Notes: generated by a model from the letters alone, not told the origin. A stretch of 64,000 nucleotides of DNA from Ryuthela nishihirai (GCA_038380435.1 JAWZYU010000007.1:26887001-26951000), one strand, 5' to 3'. Shown: positions 10,901-23,003, counted from the first letter of the stretch. Made by a program: numbers and translations.

Positions 10901-11106
10901 ATAAATAAATAAATACCCCCTCAAGCAGCTGCTTGCCACAGAGGTCTGACAGGAGCCTGTCAGTTTATATGCCACAGTAGGAGATCTGAGAGGATGGCAA
11001 GACCTCAGCAGAAAAACGACACACACATCCATGCCTAATCCGGGCTCGAACCCAGGTCCCTTAGATCAGTAGCCAAGCGTGCTAACCACTCGGCCACGGG
11101 ACGGCT
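10901..11106 (-). mobile_element. SINE-A copy, full length
   Basis: Reads on the minus strand from GCCGTCCCGTGGCCGAGTGG through B box GGTTCGAGCCC to GCTGCTTGAGGGGGTATTTA and a (TATT)n-type tail. It is nearly identical to the other young copies. Confidence 0.92.
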
Positions 11107-12280
11107 AGGTGTCCGTTAAACACAAACTGAGATTTTACATATACGCACTTGACACATTTAATGAAAATTTCTGACTAAAGATAAAGATCATAATCAAATT
11201 TATTTAAATCTCGATTTATCATCAATATTCGTTCAGTCTTTAGAGTTATAGAAGTTGGAATGTTTAACAATAAATTATCTTGTTTCATAAAATTCCTTCA
11301 TAATTATCTAATATCGAAAAAATCATTATGCAAGCTTTTAAAATGCATATTTGACTAAATGATTTGAAACAATACTTATTATTTAAGTTTATTAATATCT
11401 GACGTAAATTCTTATGACCCATTACTGTTGTAAAATATTCTAACTTCGGTAATTCCTTAAATACTAGCCGAATATTGTTGAAAAATTCAGATTTAAATTG
11501 ATAAGATTATGATCTTTAATTTGTTTTCAATAACATTATTCCATTAAATAAATATTCTAGAAGTTACAGAGCTTCGCAGTTTGTTTCCCATTCGCATAAC
11601 ACGAAAAATCTCTAATATTTTGCTAGGGCAGTGTAATTCATTTCCTTATATTGTAAAGATATTCACCGTTTTGAGCTAATGGAAATAACTTTCCCTTGCT
11701 TACAATTCCTGCGATTCCAAAATATTATTTATCCGAAAGTGATCTCTGAAACGTTTTCCAATTGTTCACGTAAACGTTACGTTGCTTACGATTAATTTCA
11801 GCCACCTATCTCGCAGATCGAGTTGGAAAGGATTCCATAGAAACTGACTTTTGCTTCATAAGTTTCGCTTCTGCAAAACATCACATAGCACTGCACTATC
11901 GTTCACACTTCTAGTTAAAAAAGGAAGCAAATATACAGAACAGTAAATAAATCACATATGAACAAACCGGTTCCAATTTTGAAACTAGTGGCAAACAGTG
12001 TAAGAGCGTACAATTACAAAGCAAGTAGCAATCAAATCAGCGGATCTCCAGAGTCACAGCGGACGAAAATGTAACTTGCGCTGCTGTCGCTTCAGGTCTT
12101 GAAATCGGCAGGCATTCCCATTACGTAGGCACCGGTAAACTTCGGTAAACAATAATGTAACACTCAAATAAATGTTGTATTTTTGTTACCCTGTTAAAAT
12201 TCAGTAGGGAGCAATGACTTTGCTTTAACTAATAGTTAATACAGGAGTTGTTATGCCACAGTAGTATCAAGTGCGTATAC
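11107..12280. other. Long AT-rich stretch without recognised features
   Basis: No open frame with family motifs, no terminal repeats and no tRNA-like boxes were seen over about 1.2 kb. Confidence 0.45.
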
Positions 12281-12700
12281 GGCACCCCCACGCACAGTGT
12301 TTCCCCCCTATGACGTCACCAATCACGCCCCCTTATTAATATTCATAACTATGACGTCATAGACCAGACCCCCTTATTAATATTAATAATTAATGATTTA
12401 CATTTAATAATTAATAACTCATAAAGACCCCTGGTTGACCCACCTGTATTTTTTAATCCCCCCTCATTAAAAAACCTGCTTATCAGAAGTTCCGCCCCCC
12501 CCCCCTTCATTAAAAATCCTTGGCACCATCTAGTGTATATCATGAGTACTATACTTTAGTAACCACTCTATTTTAATCCAATTTTTTTGACTCCCCTCAT
12601 TAAAAAACCCCATATCAAAAGTTATTATATATATCCCTTTTATTAATATGCACCCCCTCATTAAAATAACCCTTATTAATATGCACACCCTTTATTAAAT
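12281..12700. repeat. Degenerate CCCC-TTATTAAT / CCCCTCATTAAAA repeat tract
   Basis: Short phrases such as CCCCTTATTAATAT and CCCCTCATTAAAA alternate irregularly, with a C10-12 run near 12495. This looks like a decayed simple or tandem repeat with strong strand asymmetry: C and T/A on the plus strand, few G. Confidence 0.7.
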
Positions 12701-12971
12701 GGTCATCAAAAATTCATCTCGGACGACTAACCTCTCAGAATGGCTGATGCAATCCTCAAAAATAATACAAAGTCCCATATTTTGTGACATCGACCTTCAT
12801 ATAATAATAAGTCCGGCGACGTGCATTTCGCAACAAGCGTTCGGTACCACACCCGTACCCGGGACCACGATTTGCAGAAAACCCACTCACACTCTTGATC
12901 GTAGTTTTCGGACCCATCTCGAAATTTTTCTAAGTCCAGAGATGTCAGTCATTGACAGCTCTTCTGACTAA
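12699..12971 (+). other. 90-codon open frame of unknown meaning
   Basis: I recognise no domain. The segment is less AT-rich than its flanks and the frame contains several Pro, Thr and Ser. The reverse strand is also fairly open. It follows directly on the C-rich repeat. I give it low odds of being a real gene. Confidence 0.15.
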
Positions 12972-13186
12972 ACTGCTTTGTCACCCCCAGTTCTACCCCC
13001 CTTTGTTTCAGGCCATCACAGGAGATACGGTATGGAAACAATGTTTTAGAAATAATTTTCCATCCTCTTATCGAAACATCCCGTCTCCCTTTTATGATAG
13101 GTCTGGTATTTTGTAAATAAACAAACTTTTTTAATTCCCGTATATCCGTTACGCGACTGGGTCACAAGTTTTAATTTTTTATTCCT

Positions 13187-13397
13187 AGCCGTCCCATGGC
13201 CGAGTAGTTAGCACGCTTGGCTACTGATCTAAGGGACCTGGGTTCGAGCCCCGGGTAAGGCATGGTTGTGTGTGTTGTTTTTCTGCTGAGGTCCTGCCAT
13301 CCTCTCAGACCTTCTACTATGGCATATAAACTGGCAGGCTCTTGTCAGACCTCTGTGGCAAGCAGCTGCTTGAGGGGGTATTTATTTATTTATTTTT
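13187..13397 (+). mobile_element. SINE-A copy, full length
   Basis: Starts AGCCGTCCCATGGCCGAGTA. The A box is at about 13194-13212 and the B box GGTTCGAGCCC near 13242. The 3' homology to the RTE LINE is at 13328-13375, followed by a TATTTATTTATT tail. The frame at 13262-13477 is a chance frame through the SINE. Confidence 0.92.
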
Positions 13398-14920
13398 ATA
13401 TAATACTTATTACCGCTGTATCCTCAGTACATGATGCAAAATATTACTCTTTCCTAGGAAGTAGCATTACTCAGTAACAATCGATAACAAAATATTATTT
13501 CTTCCTCCGAAGAAAAATAACCCTAATTATTTGGAAGTAAGATATCATTTTTTAAAATATCTGCAATTGTAAACTCTCACACAGTTTTTAAAAATCGTCT
13601 TTTCCACCGTTTACCGGCAAACGTGTGATCACAAAACCAATGACTCATTACGTTGATGAAATTTTAGTTCGCGTTGCGACAGTTGTTAGTACACGCGTGT
13701 TCGTTACGCTTTACAAAGTCAGTTGTCTTTCATAGGGTAAAAAATAATTCTACAAAGAATTTTTGTCCACGGTTGAATGTTATAGAAAGTAAGCAATGCT
13801 AAAAGTAGAAAACAATTCATACGTTACGGGTACCCTTGCGTTTCTGCTTACTGTGTGTAAAACACCTAACCTTAGTTCTGCATCTAAGTACAACATGAAT
13901 GTATGTTAATGGAGTAGGGGATATTAGTTTCAACAAATACTAAGCTACTAGAACTTGCATTGAATATAAAAGACAGACAAAAAAATAATGTCTTTACAAA
14001 CTAAGAGTTACTCGGTGTGAAACACCCCATGTCCAGAAATATCCTTCTTAAAAAAATAGGAAAATTCCCGCCATATGCTCTCCCACTTTTTAAAATTTAA
14101 CACTACCTTTTCGCTTATCTGCAGAAATGGCAGGGAGACGAATGTGCGCACAAACCGTCAACCCTTCTAGTGACAACTCAAAGGTCATGGGGCACTTACG
14201 CACTGATCTATGGAACAGCCTTTCGATGTGAAAACAGATATGCTACTGTTTATCTAAATCCTTTACTCATGGGAAGAGCTGCCAGCTCCATGATTTTTAT
14301 CTTCCTCAAGAACCTTTTGAACTTTAATGACAAAGTGAAATAATTATTCGTTTCATGTCGAAATGCCGCACTGTGCCAGAGAGGGCAGCGGAAGCACCCG
14401 TGTGTTCCCGTCTTATCTTCGGGAGGATCTTTTCAACTTAACGACACAACAGTTCACGGTCTGCAAAAGCATCATGCGGTCAGCTGATTTTAAAATGCTC
14501 TCTTATACTGTTTATCACAATTAAAGAAAGTATGTAGCTGTTACAGGGAGAATATAGTTTTATCCCGTCAGAAAAAGGAAATAAAGTATATTAGAAAGGG
14601 AAAATCACTGTTAGAAGGAGCACAGACAGAAAATTGTTAATGTCATAAGAAATGTGTGACGTATTTCACAAAACGGTACCGATGTCCCAAAAAATTCAGT
14701 GTAAAAAATGGAAAAACAAAAAAGTATCATTTAATATGAGTTTCGCAGAATAATAGAATGTGCGAAAATTTCAATCCCAGTGTGATATGATGCAGAAGTA
14801 ATGCAAACAGAAATATTTAGCATTATTCCCCATGTCATTTGTTAGGCGGCGATATTGTTAACATGCACTAACATCCACGAATTTTCAAATGACATTCAGG
14901 GTTGTATCATTTCCATCACT
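13398..14920. other. 1.5 kb without recognised features
   Basis: AT-rich sequence with scattered CG-containing patches. No long frame, repeat or terminal motif was found. Confidence 0.4.
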
Positions 14921-15110
14921 TAAGTTTCAACTTATTTTATTTTTTTTCAACCAATGACCATGATAATGTACAGTTTCTGAGGGACAGTTCCGGTGCAAAA
15001 ATCGTAAGTTTCAACTTCTTTTATTTTTTTCAACCAATGACCATGATAATGTACAGTTTCTGCGGGACAGTTCCGGTGCAAAAATCTGCGGGACAATTCG
15101 ATGCAAAAAT
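14921..15110. repeat. 84-bp tandem duplication plus partial third unit
   Basis: TAAGTTTCAACTT...GACAGTTCCGGTGCAAAAAT begins at 14921 and again at 15005. Only its end (TGCGGGACAATTCGATGCAA) is repeated a third time near 15086. The 90-codon frame here is a by-product. Confidence 0.8.
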
Positions 15111-15358
15111 GGCGCAGGGGGGGGGCGATCTTTCTCGCAGTAGAGATATGGCCATGCACTTTGCTAAAAAATAAGCCTGGTCAATGAATGATGCGTTTCC
15201 CATAGACAATATGTGATTAAGATTTGAACTAAAAAGTCATGACATGGCTGAAATTAGGTGTTTCACTACACAAGGAAACCTAACACGCGCATTTCATGTC
15301 TAAGTAAGAATCGGTTTAGTTATTTTTTCTGCATGAGAATATATTTTTCTATACTAGT

Positions 15359-15500
15359 GGGGAATTCTTAGAACAAGTATGTAAGTACACTATGTTTGTG
15401 TAAGTGCGAAAATGGTTGTTTTTCCCGCACCGGTGTGGAATTTTTAGAACAAGTGGCACTATGTTTTATAAGTGTGAAATTGGTTGTTTTACCGACAAGG
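15359..15500. repeat. Imperfect tandem duplication, about 76 bp
   Basis: The order GGAATTCTTAGAACAAGT, CACTATGTTT, AAGTGCGAAAATGGTTGTTT is repeated with changes from 15436 on. Confidence 0.55.
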
Positions 15501-17160
15501 ACACGGTTTTTGATAATGTTATGTATTCCCATATATGTTTCACTTGTTTGGAAATTTAAAATCTGAAATAACACTACCATAGAAAGTAGCATTACTTCAG
15601 TAAATTCCATTAGTATGTATTAAATGCTTCTCGATTCTGAAGGAGAGGGCTCCCAGAATCGATCTGTTAGACAATACTTTGCATTCTCGTAACTTCAACC
15701 GTTTTCCGGACCTAACGCATAAAGCGCTAAGTCTTTCAACGGTTATTTAACACTTCAAACACTCATCAAGACAATCAATCGCCACATTACAGAAGTAAGG
15801 AAGATTGAAAAAGAAAAGAGAAGCGATAGGAAAGCGAAAGAAAAGCACCCTACCCGCATTCTCACATTAAAAGAAAAAATATCGAAAACGTAACGTAGAA
15901 GTAAACATTCGCCTCAAAACACCTAAGATACGCAATCCGGGTCAGCCCGACAGAAGGCGCCCTGTGTCAGCTTGAAAGGCAGCAAGGAGAAACGTCGATC
16001 ATACAGGAGGGGCATTAGAATACATGTTTCTTTAAGTTCGAAACTTTTTTCAAAAAAAATTATTACAAGTATGTGCACGTGCGAAGTACAGCAGTAACAT
16101 TAGTTTAACCACAAGTATTCATTTTTTTAAGTATTAGGGTGTTAATGTCACAATTTCTAGTGAGATGCAGGTCAGCAACATTATTTTCCTGCAAACATTC
16201 ACTTTTTGTGCAAGTATGTGAATATTACATGTGACTTTTCAGCTGTATGTGAATCAAACATTCACTCTTCTGAACAAGTGCAAAATCGCTCCAATGGAGT
16301 GAACTACAGTGAAATCGATTACTCACACAGGACAATAAAAGGCATAGAATAACGGACAGCAAAATGTACAAAGTACTAGCGGGGTGGATGACGGATTATC
16401 TTCTAAATATGCAGAAATGAGAATATACAGGTATACACAGTAGAATATTTACATATTTAAAAAAAAAACCCGAAAATTCTTTCAAACATATATCGTGTCT
16501 GCTTCTTAATATCTATATACTATTCTTTCGGGCACAAATGTTAAAAGATAGAAATTTCGAAGGAAGATGATGCAACAGTTAAAAAGCGAAAAATAAAGAT
16601 CGGTTAGGACATTTAACTCGCGCCATCTAGTGGGAAAAAGTAACCCTGTAAAAATACGTCTTTGCCAGATAAATCTTTACCATGATGTATTCATGTACTA
16701 GGTATTAAAAAAATCACTGTCTAAAGAATGTAATCAATCATTCCAAATCATTTCATCAGACCTTCAATAGAAATTGTCTTTTGAAAGTTTGTCTGTTTAT
16801 AAATTAATACAATAGCATGAACAATCATTCTTTCACAATAAGCAATTATAGTATGTTGACTACATTCACTTTAGGTCTGATTCGAGTAAACGGAAGACAA
16901 TCTGAATAGCTGTTATTACTTTCAAACTGAATAAAAAAAACCTGTTTAATTTTACATAGTCATAGGTTTATGACTATGTAAAGATTATGTATGTACGAGA
17001 ATGTGAGAGTTTCTCTGATCTTATGTGAAGTACGGATATATTCATGTTTATATCCGTGGTTAAGAGATGAATGGCATTATACACATTCATTGGATGTCTT
17101 TCTAAGTGTATGTCTCTATGCATATCTGTATGTGAATGACTAAGTTTTTGTCACATACTT
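15501..17160. other. Mostly unrecognised AT-rich stretch
   Basis: Apart from a hairpin at 16951-16982 I see no coding, RNA or transposon signal. Confidence 0.4.
16951..16982. repeat. 14-bp perfect inverted repeat, 4-nt loop
   Basis: TTTACATAGTCATA is followed after GGTT by its exact reverse complement. It is a simple hairpin with no evident context. Confidence 0.8.
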
Positions 17161-17184
17161 CCATATACATGATTCATGTTCCTC

Positions 17185-17400
17185 TCTGCGTGTGTGTTAA
17201 TTGTATGTGTGTGTGAGCGTGTGGGTGCGCATGTGTGTATGTGTGCGCATGCGTGCGCGCGCGTGTGTGTATGTGTGTGTACGTGTGTACGTGTATATAT
17301 GTTTTCATGTTTGTTTCTGCGAATCGAATGTGTGTATGTGTTTCTGTGAATCGGATGTGTGTGTGTTCATTTTTGTTTCTATGTATCGTGTGCTCACACA
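17185..17400. repeat. TG/CG-rich alternating purine-pyrimidine tract
   Basis: Long GTGTGTATGTGTG and GCGCATGCGTGCGCGCGCG runs near 17203-17300, then looser TGTG-rich sequence. Such tracts are classical Z-DNA formers. The open frames on both strands are artefacts of the two-base period. Confidence 0.85.
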
Positions 17401-17535
17401 CAAGAAAAAACATATTATCTATCTGTCAGTTGCTCGTTACAAAAGAAGCTAACATTTTACATTACTACTTGCAACTGCTGTGTTGAGATTTGTATCTCAA
17501 ATCATTTAGACCTCAACTCGCTCATCTTTTCCTGC

Positions 17536-17566
17536 ATCATCATCATCGTCGTCGTCGTCGTCGTCG

Positions 17567-17604
<38 letters not shown>

Positions 17605-17612
17605 ATCATCAA
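17536..17612. repeat. Expanded (CAT/CGT)n tail of LINE copy C
   Basis: Trinucleotide run of CATCATCATCG, (TCG)n and (TCATCG)n directly abutting the 3' end of the minus-strand LINE. Other copies carry only about five GAT units, so this tail has expanded and diversified after insertion. Confidence 0.9.
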
Positions 17613-17623
17613 GCAGCCATGGG

Positions 17624-18382
17624 CTACGGAGGTCCAACCAGACCGTGCAATTTAGTTCTCCAAGCAAGTCTATCCTGAGCAACATCTACTGCATCTGGCA
17701 ACTGCACACCAATTCTAACAAGGTCCTGTTTGACATTGTCCGCACACCGCATCCTAGGTCTCCCCTTCTTTCTGAGGCCTTTAGGCACACTGTTCATAAC
17801 CCTATTCGCCAATCTATAATTATTCATACGGGCAACATGGCCAAACCAACGGAGTCTCTCTCTGCACAATATGCTGCTTAAAGGAGGTTGCAAACTCCTT
17901 TGCCTAACCTGATCATTAGTTACAAAGTTGAACCACCTAATGCCCAAGATACTGCGTAAGCATCTGGAATCAAAAGCATCTAGTTTCCTGTTATCTTGTT
18001 TACAAAGTGTCCACGTTTCACTACCATAACTAACCCTAGAAAGAACCAAACTATTATACAGCCTAATTTTAGTCTTTAGGTGTATACGCCTATTTCTCCA
18101 CACTCTCCATAGATTCTTAAAAGTCCCGGCAGCAATCCCTATTCCTCTGTTAATCTCATTCCGCACATCACCATTATCTGTTACATAGCTCCCAAGATAA
18201 TTAAACTGTGACACCTGCTCAAAACTGCAACCATTCAGATTAACTGAATCACAGCCTGCCTGACCAATTTTCATCACTTTAGTTTTCTCTCTGTTTATAA
18301 CCAAACCTACTCTACTACCAGTCTCATCAACAGCTCGAATGAAAGAGTTCATCTCATCAACATCATTTGCCAAAAGGGCCAA
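17624..18382 (-). pseudogene. RTE LINE ORF, C-terminal segment
   Basis: Encodes the region after the YADD motif through SETWTLCKQDNRKLDA, RWFGHVARM and the terminal GLVGPP. It is broken from the upstream RT segment by a lesion just before YADD. More than nine in ten residues appear shared with copies B and E. Confidence 0.88.
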
Positions 18383-18454
18383 ATCATCAGCATAATCTAA
18401 ATCAGAAATTTTCGTATCTCCAGCCCATTTAAGGCCAAAATCTTTCCCATGAAG

Positions 18455-19882
18455 TCAATTTCGCATAACATAATCAATAACCAAACTAAAGAGAAAAGGA
18501 GACAAAATGCACCCTTGTCGAACACCAGAAGTAATGCTAAACCAATTGCTACAAGCCTTACCAACTCTCACACACGACTCAGTGTTATTAAGGAGAGCTT
18601 TCATTATGGTAACTAACTTGTCTGGTATACCATATGATTTCACAATCAACCACAAATTATGACGATCAACAGAGTCGAAAGCCTTTTTGAAATCAACAAA
18701 GCTAGCAACCAAAGGTTTCTGAAACTCTAAACATTTCTCAAGAATCTGCCTAAGTGAAAATATCTGATCCACACATCCCCTACCACTTCTGAATCCACAT
18801 TGCTCATCACGCAATTTACTGTCAACCAGATTCTTAATTCTATTAAGCACAATCATGGAAAGAACTTTACCTGGAACAGAGAGTAGGCTAATACCCCTAT
18901 AGTTATCACAAGAACTGCGATCACCTTTATAGAAAATAGGAATAACAATAGCTCTGGTAAAATCCTTAGGAAACATGCCTTTATCATAAAAGATATTCAG
19001 AATTTCAGTCATCCAAGTGGTAACCGAAACATTTCCAGCTCTAAGCATTTCTGTAGTAATTTCATCTACCCCTGGGGATTGACGAAGTTTAAGTTTAGAA
19101 ACAGCCAAAATAACTTCAGACTGTTTTATAGGGCCAACATTAAAGCCACCAATGCATCTATCATCATTGCAAACAATGGGAATAGAACTAACCGTATTGT
19201 TCAGAATATCACTGAAATGCTCAGCCCACCTAGCCATGACAGAATCCTCACCTTCTATAACCTTACCTTTTTTATCCTTTAATCCCTGTATACCTATCCG
19301 TTTTCTACCACACAAAACATTAACTATCTGGTACAGCTCTCTGCTGTTGTGCTGTCTAATTGCTTCCTCGGCTTTGTCAGCCAAACGATCAAGCCAAATA
19401 TTCTTATCAGTAGCTAACTGATCTTTTACAAGTTTATTAAGCTCTCTGTAATGCTTTCTATTAGGACTAGTAGGGTATTGATTAAGGACATTCCTGCAGT
19501 TCTTTCTTTCTGAAATAAGCTCAAATGCCTTATCAGTCAGATAATTCTGTCTCTTCTGCTCCTTTTTTCCTAAAAGAGTACTGTTAGTGTCCAAAAAAGC
19601 CTGTTTAAAATGATCCCATTTTTCCTCAACTTCTGTAGTAAGCATACCATGACTGTCATAATGACTAAGTAACCTCTCATGGTAAGCTTTGGCTATAACT
19701 GTGTCTTTCAGAGCTTCAGTATTAAAAGCAAATTTTTTAACCCTAGCACAACACTTTTTAAGTTTAAGTTGTAAGACACTTTTAACAAGGTAATGGTCAA
19801 ATCCAATTTCAGCTCCCCTATACGCCCTGGTATTTCTAACAGAACTAGCCCATTTGCTGTTAATTAATATATAATCAATCAT
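18455..19882 (-). pseudogene. RTE LINE ORF, endonuclease end plus reverse transcriptase
   Basis: 475 codons covering the endonuclease SDH-equivalent region (here GFDHYLV, so the conserved Ser of SDH is Phe), the linker, and RT fingers and palm up to LFSLVIDYVMRN. The catalytic FVDFKKAFDSV Asp is present; YADD lies in the next segment. Confidence 0.88.
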
Positions 19883-19953
19883 ATTTCTATGTAGCCCATC
19901 AGGTGAAACCCATCTGTATTTATGTATGTCACGGTGTTTGTAATATGTGTTAG

Positions 19954-20643
19954 TTATTCTGAAATTCTCAAACCATTGAGTTTACTTACCTGTAGGAGAC
20001 GTTGCCCATTGCCATTGCAGCTACCAATACCAAAAGGGCCTATCACCCATCCCCAAAGGTCAGAGTCAGTACCAACTGTGGCATTGATGTCACCTAGAAC
20101 AAGGGTAATATCTCCTTTCTTGACAGAATTCAAAATATCCTGAAGTTGTTCATAAAACCTATCCTTCTCATCCTCATCGGCATCCTCAGTGGGGGCATAA
20201 CAGCAGATAACATTCAGGTCTTTAACGCTTGTCTGAAATTTTGCTGTAAGAAACCTTTCATTAATGCACTCATATCCTAGAAGAGCATCACTAGCATGTC
20301 TGCTGAGAAGCAGACCCATGCCTTGGCGATGCTTATTGTCGTCCCTCCCTGAAAAGAGAAATTTAAGATTATTTTTAAGAATCTGACCTTTATCTCTCCA
20401 TCTGGTCTCTTGCAAGCCGAGAATATCTAAATTATAATGGTGGAATTCTTGTGTGAGGACATCAAGAGAAAAAGCTCTGTGCAGAGTCCTCACATTCCAA
20501 CTACCTATTGAGAGAAAATTGTTAGTGGGATGTTTAAAGAAACTATGTTTATTGAGAGAGGGAATGCCGACAATATCAAACAGCCCCCTAATCGCAGACA
20601 AGGGGCAAAGACCCGTTCCCCCACCACTAAAGGCTGAAGCCAT
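19954..20643 (-). pseudogene. RTE LINE ORF, N-terminal endonuclease segment
   Basis: Begins with ATG at 20643 (MASAFSGGG...), the most plausible authentic start of this family. WNVRTL, LQETRW and VICCYAPTEDADEDEKDRFYEQL follow. The conserved GDFNA reads GDINA here. The frame ends at about residue 229 through a frameshift just after LLQVSKLNG. Confidence 0.88.
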
Positions 20644-21105
20644 CTACACTGGAAGACTTCCTCCAATGTAGAATTTGACGATGCCAATAGAAGCAAAGAG
20701 TTCAGGTGCCTGCGATGACTTCTGCTCAGGATTATCCACCAGCTGATAAACATATCCTGTGAATCTATTCACTTGGGGCTGTCAACCCACAAACAAACAG
20801 AAAACACAGCGGAAGATTTTCCCTCCACAGAAGCCCACCAGTGCAGCTAAATCAGGATCCATAATCAAGCTAAGAGCCACATATCTGTCCAGTCCAGTTG
20901 GTTTATATGGTCAGCACCAGGACCCTGTGTGGTTGACCACTCCTCAGCAGGTTAGAAAAAAAAAGAAAAGTAGCCATAGTTGTCCTGATCAGTAGGCCAC
21001 ACTAATCTGGCAGCCTCCCCTTCCGTTCACTTCCACAAGAGAGTATATCTTTTGAAAGGTACTAACGGTCTGCACCACGAGAAGGCGGTGTCGGACATTA
21101 GGTGC

Positions 21106-21531
21106 TAGGCCTGGCCGGTTCTATGCATCATCACAGGGGATTGGTGCATAGCTCTCCTTCCAGTGACTACCTAGCTATCATTTACAGACCCTGCATAGCC
21201 CCATTTATTAGGCAAACAGAGCACGAAAAGTTTTGGAATCATTCCCAAGGAGAGGAGTTTTATATTTATTTTTGCTTTATTTCTAGTTGTTAAATATTAG
21301 TTCGCAGCATCGATCGGAAAGGAGTTACCTCAGCTCCCCATTCAAATCAAAATATTTGGCTCAAATAAAGCGCCCACATAAGTGGCTCTGCTAAATTGGG
21401 GAATGACACTACATCCCCCCAATATTGGCGCCAAGTTGCCGTTCGTTGCATTCACCCCAAATAGGGAGTGTGCAATAATATATGCAATAAGATGAATCCA
21501 TCATCAATCATGCAATGTATGTATACATTAT
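21106..21531. other. Unrecognised stretch
   Basis: Contains a GTTACCTCAGCTCCCC patch and a TTGGCGCCAA palindrome (near 21425), but no partner repeat or coding signal was seen. Confidence 0.35.
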
Positions 21532-21753
21532 GTCAATCCATGGGCGAGTGGTTAGCATGCTGTGTAGCGAGTGGAACCCAGGTCCCTGGCTACTGATCAA
21601 AGGAACCTGGGTTCGGGCCCCAGGTAAGGCATGGATGCTAGTGTTGTTTTTCTGCTGAGTCCCACCATTCTCACAGACTTTCTACTATGGTGCATAAACC
21701 GATAAGCTCCTGTCAGACCTCTATAGCAAGCAGCTGCTTGAGGGGATATTTAA
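21532..21753 (+). mobile_element. SINE-A copy, diverged, with internal duplication
   Basis: The head CCATGGGCGAGTGGTTAGCA is followed by a partial duplicate (GCGAGTGGAACCCAGGTCCC) before the normal CTGATC...GGTTCGGGCCCC B box. The end is CAGCTGCTTGAGGGGATATT. Confidence 0.85.
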
Positions 21754-21769
21754 CATAAATGCAAATTTT

Positions 21770-21830
21770 ATCAGGAGGTCGTGGGTTCGGGTCCCATTCG
21801 GCTCAAGACAATTTTTCTCCTCTACTCAGC
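21770..21830 (+). repeat. tRNA-like remnant (B-box region)
   Basis: AGGTCGTGGGTTCGGGTCCC resembles the T arm of a tRNA-derived SINE. No A box is clear upstream. Confidence 0.4.
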
Positions 21831-21935
21831 ATTAGCAGAATACAACGGTGATGATAGTGGCTTCAAATAAAATATTGTCTTTAAACATTCGTTCAGTTTC
21901 ACCTATTATTTCTTCTATAATTACACCTGGATCAC

Positions 21936-22126
21936 ACTCACCCGCACATGAGTCCACGGCTTAATGTCATATCCGACGGACGGCTGCCTTTCCAAGCCCA
22001 TCGTTGCCCCCTTTCTGACAGTGCTTAACGGAGATAAATCTCAACTTTGGCATAGCTCAGAACTGGGACTCGAACGGGGAATTGCAGACTACGAGCCTGG
22101 TGCGCTATCAACTGAACTCCACCCCA
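21936..22126 (-). mobile_element. SINE-B copy, 3'-truncated
   Basis: Minus-strand tRNA-like head (B box in GGGACTCGAACGGG, near 22070), GAGATTTATCTCCGTTAA and the GGGCTTGGAAAGG core, ending within the ACGTTAAGCC-like segment. The 3' half is missing. Confidence 0.85.
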
Positions 22127-22245
22127 TGTTATCAGGTAGGCAGCAAAAAGTCGGTTTCTTCAACTAACATTTCAACCGTTTAATAATTACTTACTAATTA
22201 CTTTCCGCCGAAGCATCTATTTTTCTCTTATATTAGCATTACAGT

Positions 22246-22378
22246 GAGTAGTGAGTAGAATGAGAGTTCTGGCGCAATGTTAATGTATAGGGAAACACAT
22301 GTTAACCTATGGGGGAGATTTTTGCGGATGAAGGGTTAAACTAATTTAAGCCAGAACTCTCATTCTTCTCACTACTAC
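22246..22378. mobile_element. Small MITE-like inverted repeat element
   Basis: GAGTAGTGAGTAGAATGAGA...TTCTGGC (22246-22273) matches the reverse complement of 22350-22378 with few mismatches, around a 75-bp centre. No transposase is present and the superfamily is unclear. Confidence 0.7.
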
Positions 22379-22642
22379 AGTGTATAAAGCAAGTAATGTG
22401 TGTATAAAAATATGCTTTGACTCTGCTTAAAATTTTTATTTCTTTTCATAATGTTATTTCTTTAAGTTCAAGAAATTTGATCTTGCCAAATCTGACAATG
22501 ATCAAATATATTATTTCACTGGTTTACGGAAATTAAAACACATTCATTCATAGGGCGTCTTCAGATCTAAACAGTAGTGTTCATTTAAGCAGTGGGATAC
22601 TGGCGATAGATGTTAAAACAATTTTTGTAGATGGTTGTGAAG

Positions 22643-23003
22643 TACAGTCGCTCAAAAAAGTATCCGAACACTATGGTTGATTACAGAATTCAGAAAAAAT
22701 ATCTGGCAACGATTTTTTTAGAAATGAGTGATCTGGCAACCTTCGTGACACGAAGGTTGCCAGATCACTCATTTCTAAAAAAAATCGTTGCCAAATATTT
22801 TTTCTGAATTCTGTAATCAGCACACGAAGGTTGCCAGATCACTAATTTCTAAAAAAATCGTTGCCAGATATTTTTTCTGAATTCTTTAATCAACCGTGAC
22901 ACGAAGGTTGCCAGATCATTAATTTCTAAAAAAAGTTGCCTGATATTTTTTCTGAATTCTGTAATCAACCATAGTGTTCTGACTCTTTTTTTGAGGGACT
23001 ATA
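22643..23003. mobile_element. Palindromic Tc1/mariner MITE, internally triplicated
   Basis: The outer ends are TACAGTCGCTCAAAAAAGTA and its inverted partner at about 22970-23003. Inside, the arm segment GGTTGCCAGATCACT...TCTGAATTCTGTAATC is present three times in a row on the right side. This suggests slippage or gene conversion at a foldback. Confidence 0.88.

Larger units (their letters stand above)
17536..21105 (-). mobile_element. RTE-type LINE, near full-length (copy C)
   Basis: Reads on the minus strand from about 21105 (5' end) to the GAT-type tail at 17612-17536. The 5' leader (about 21105-20644) matches the leader retained in the deleted copy at 48208-48465, supporting a genuine 5' end. 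The coding region covers the whole protein in three frames separated by two lesions, near 19883-19953 and 18383-18454. It is the best guide in the window to the complete element, about 3.5 kb with a single ORF of roughly 1000 codons. Confidence 0.92.

Noticed and set aside
17174..17486. Overlapping 79-98 codon frames on both strands
   Set aside because: Products of the TG/CG alternating repeat and the CAT/CGT microsatellite.
21410..21445. TTGGCGCC motif as an LTR primer-binding site
   Set aside because: No LTR pair, polypurine tract or coding region lies around it.
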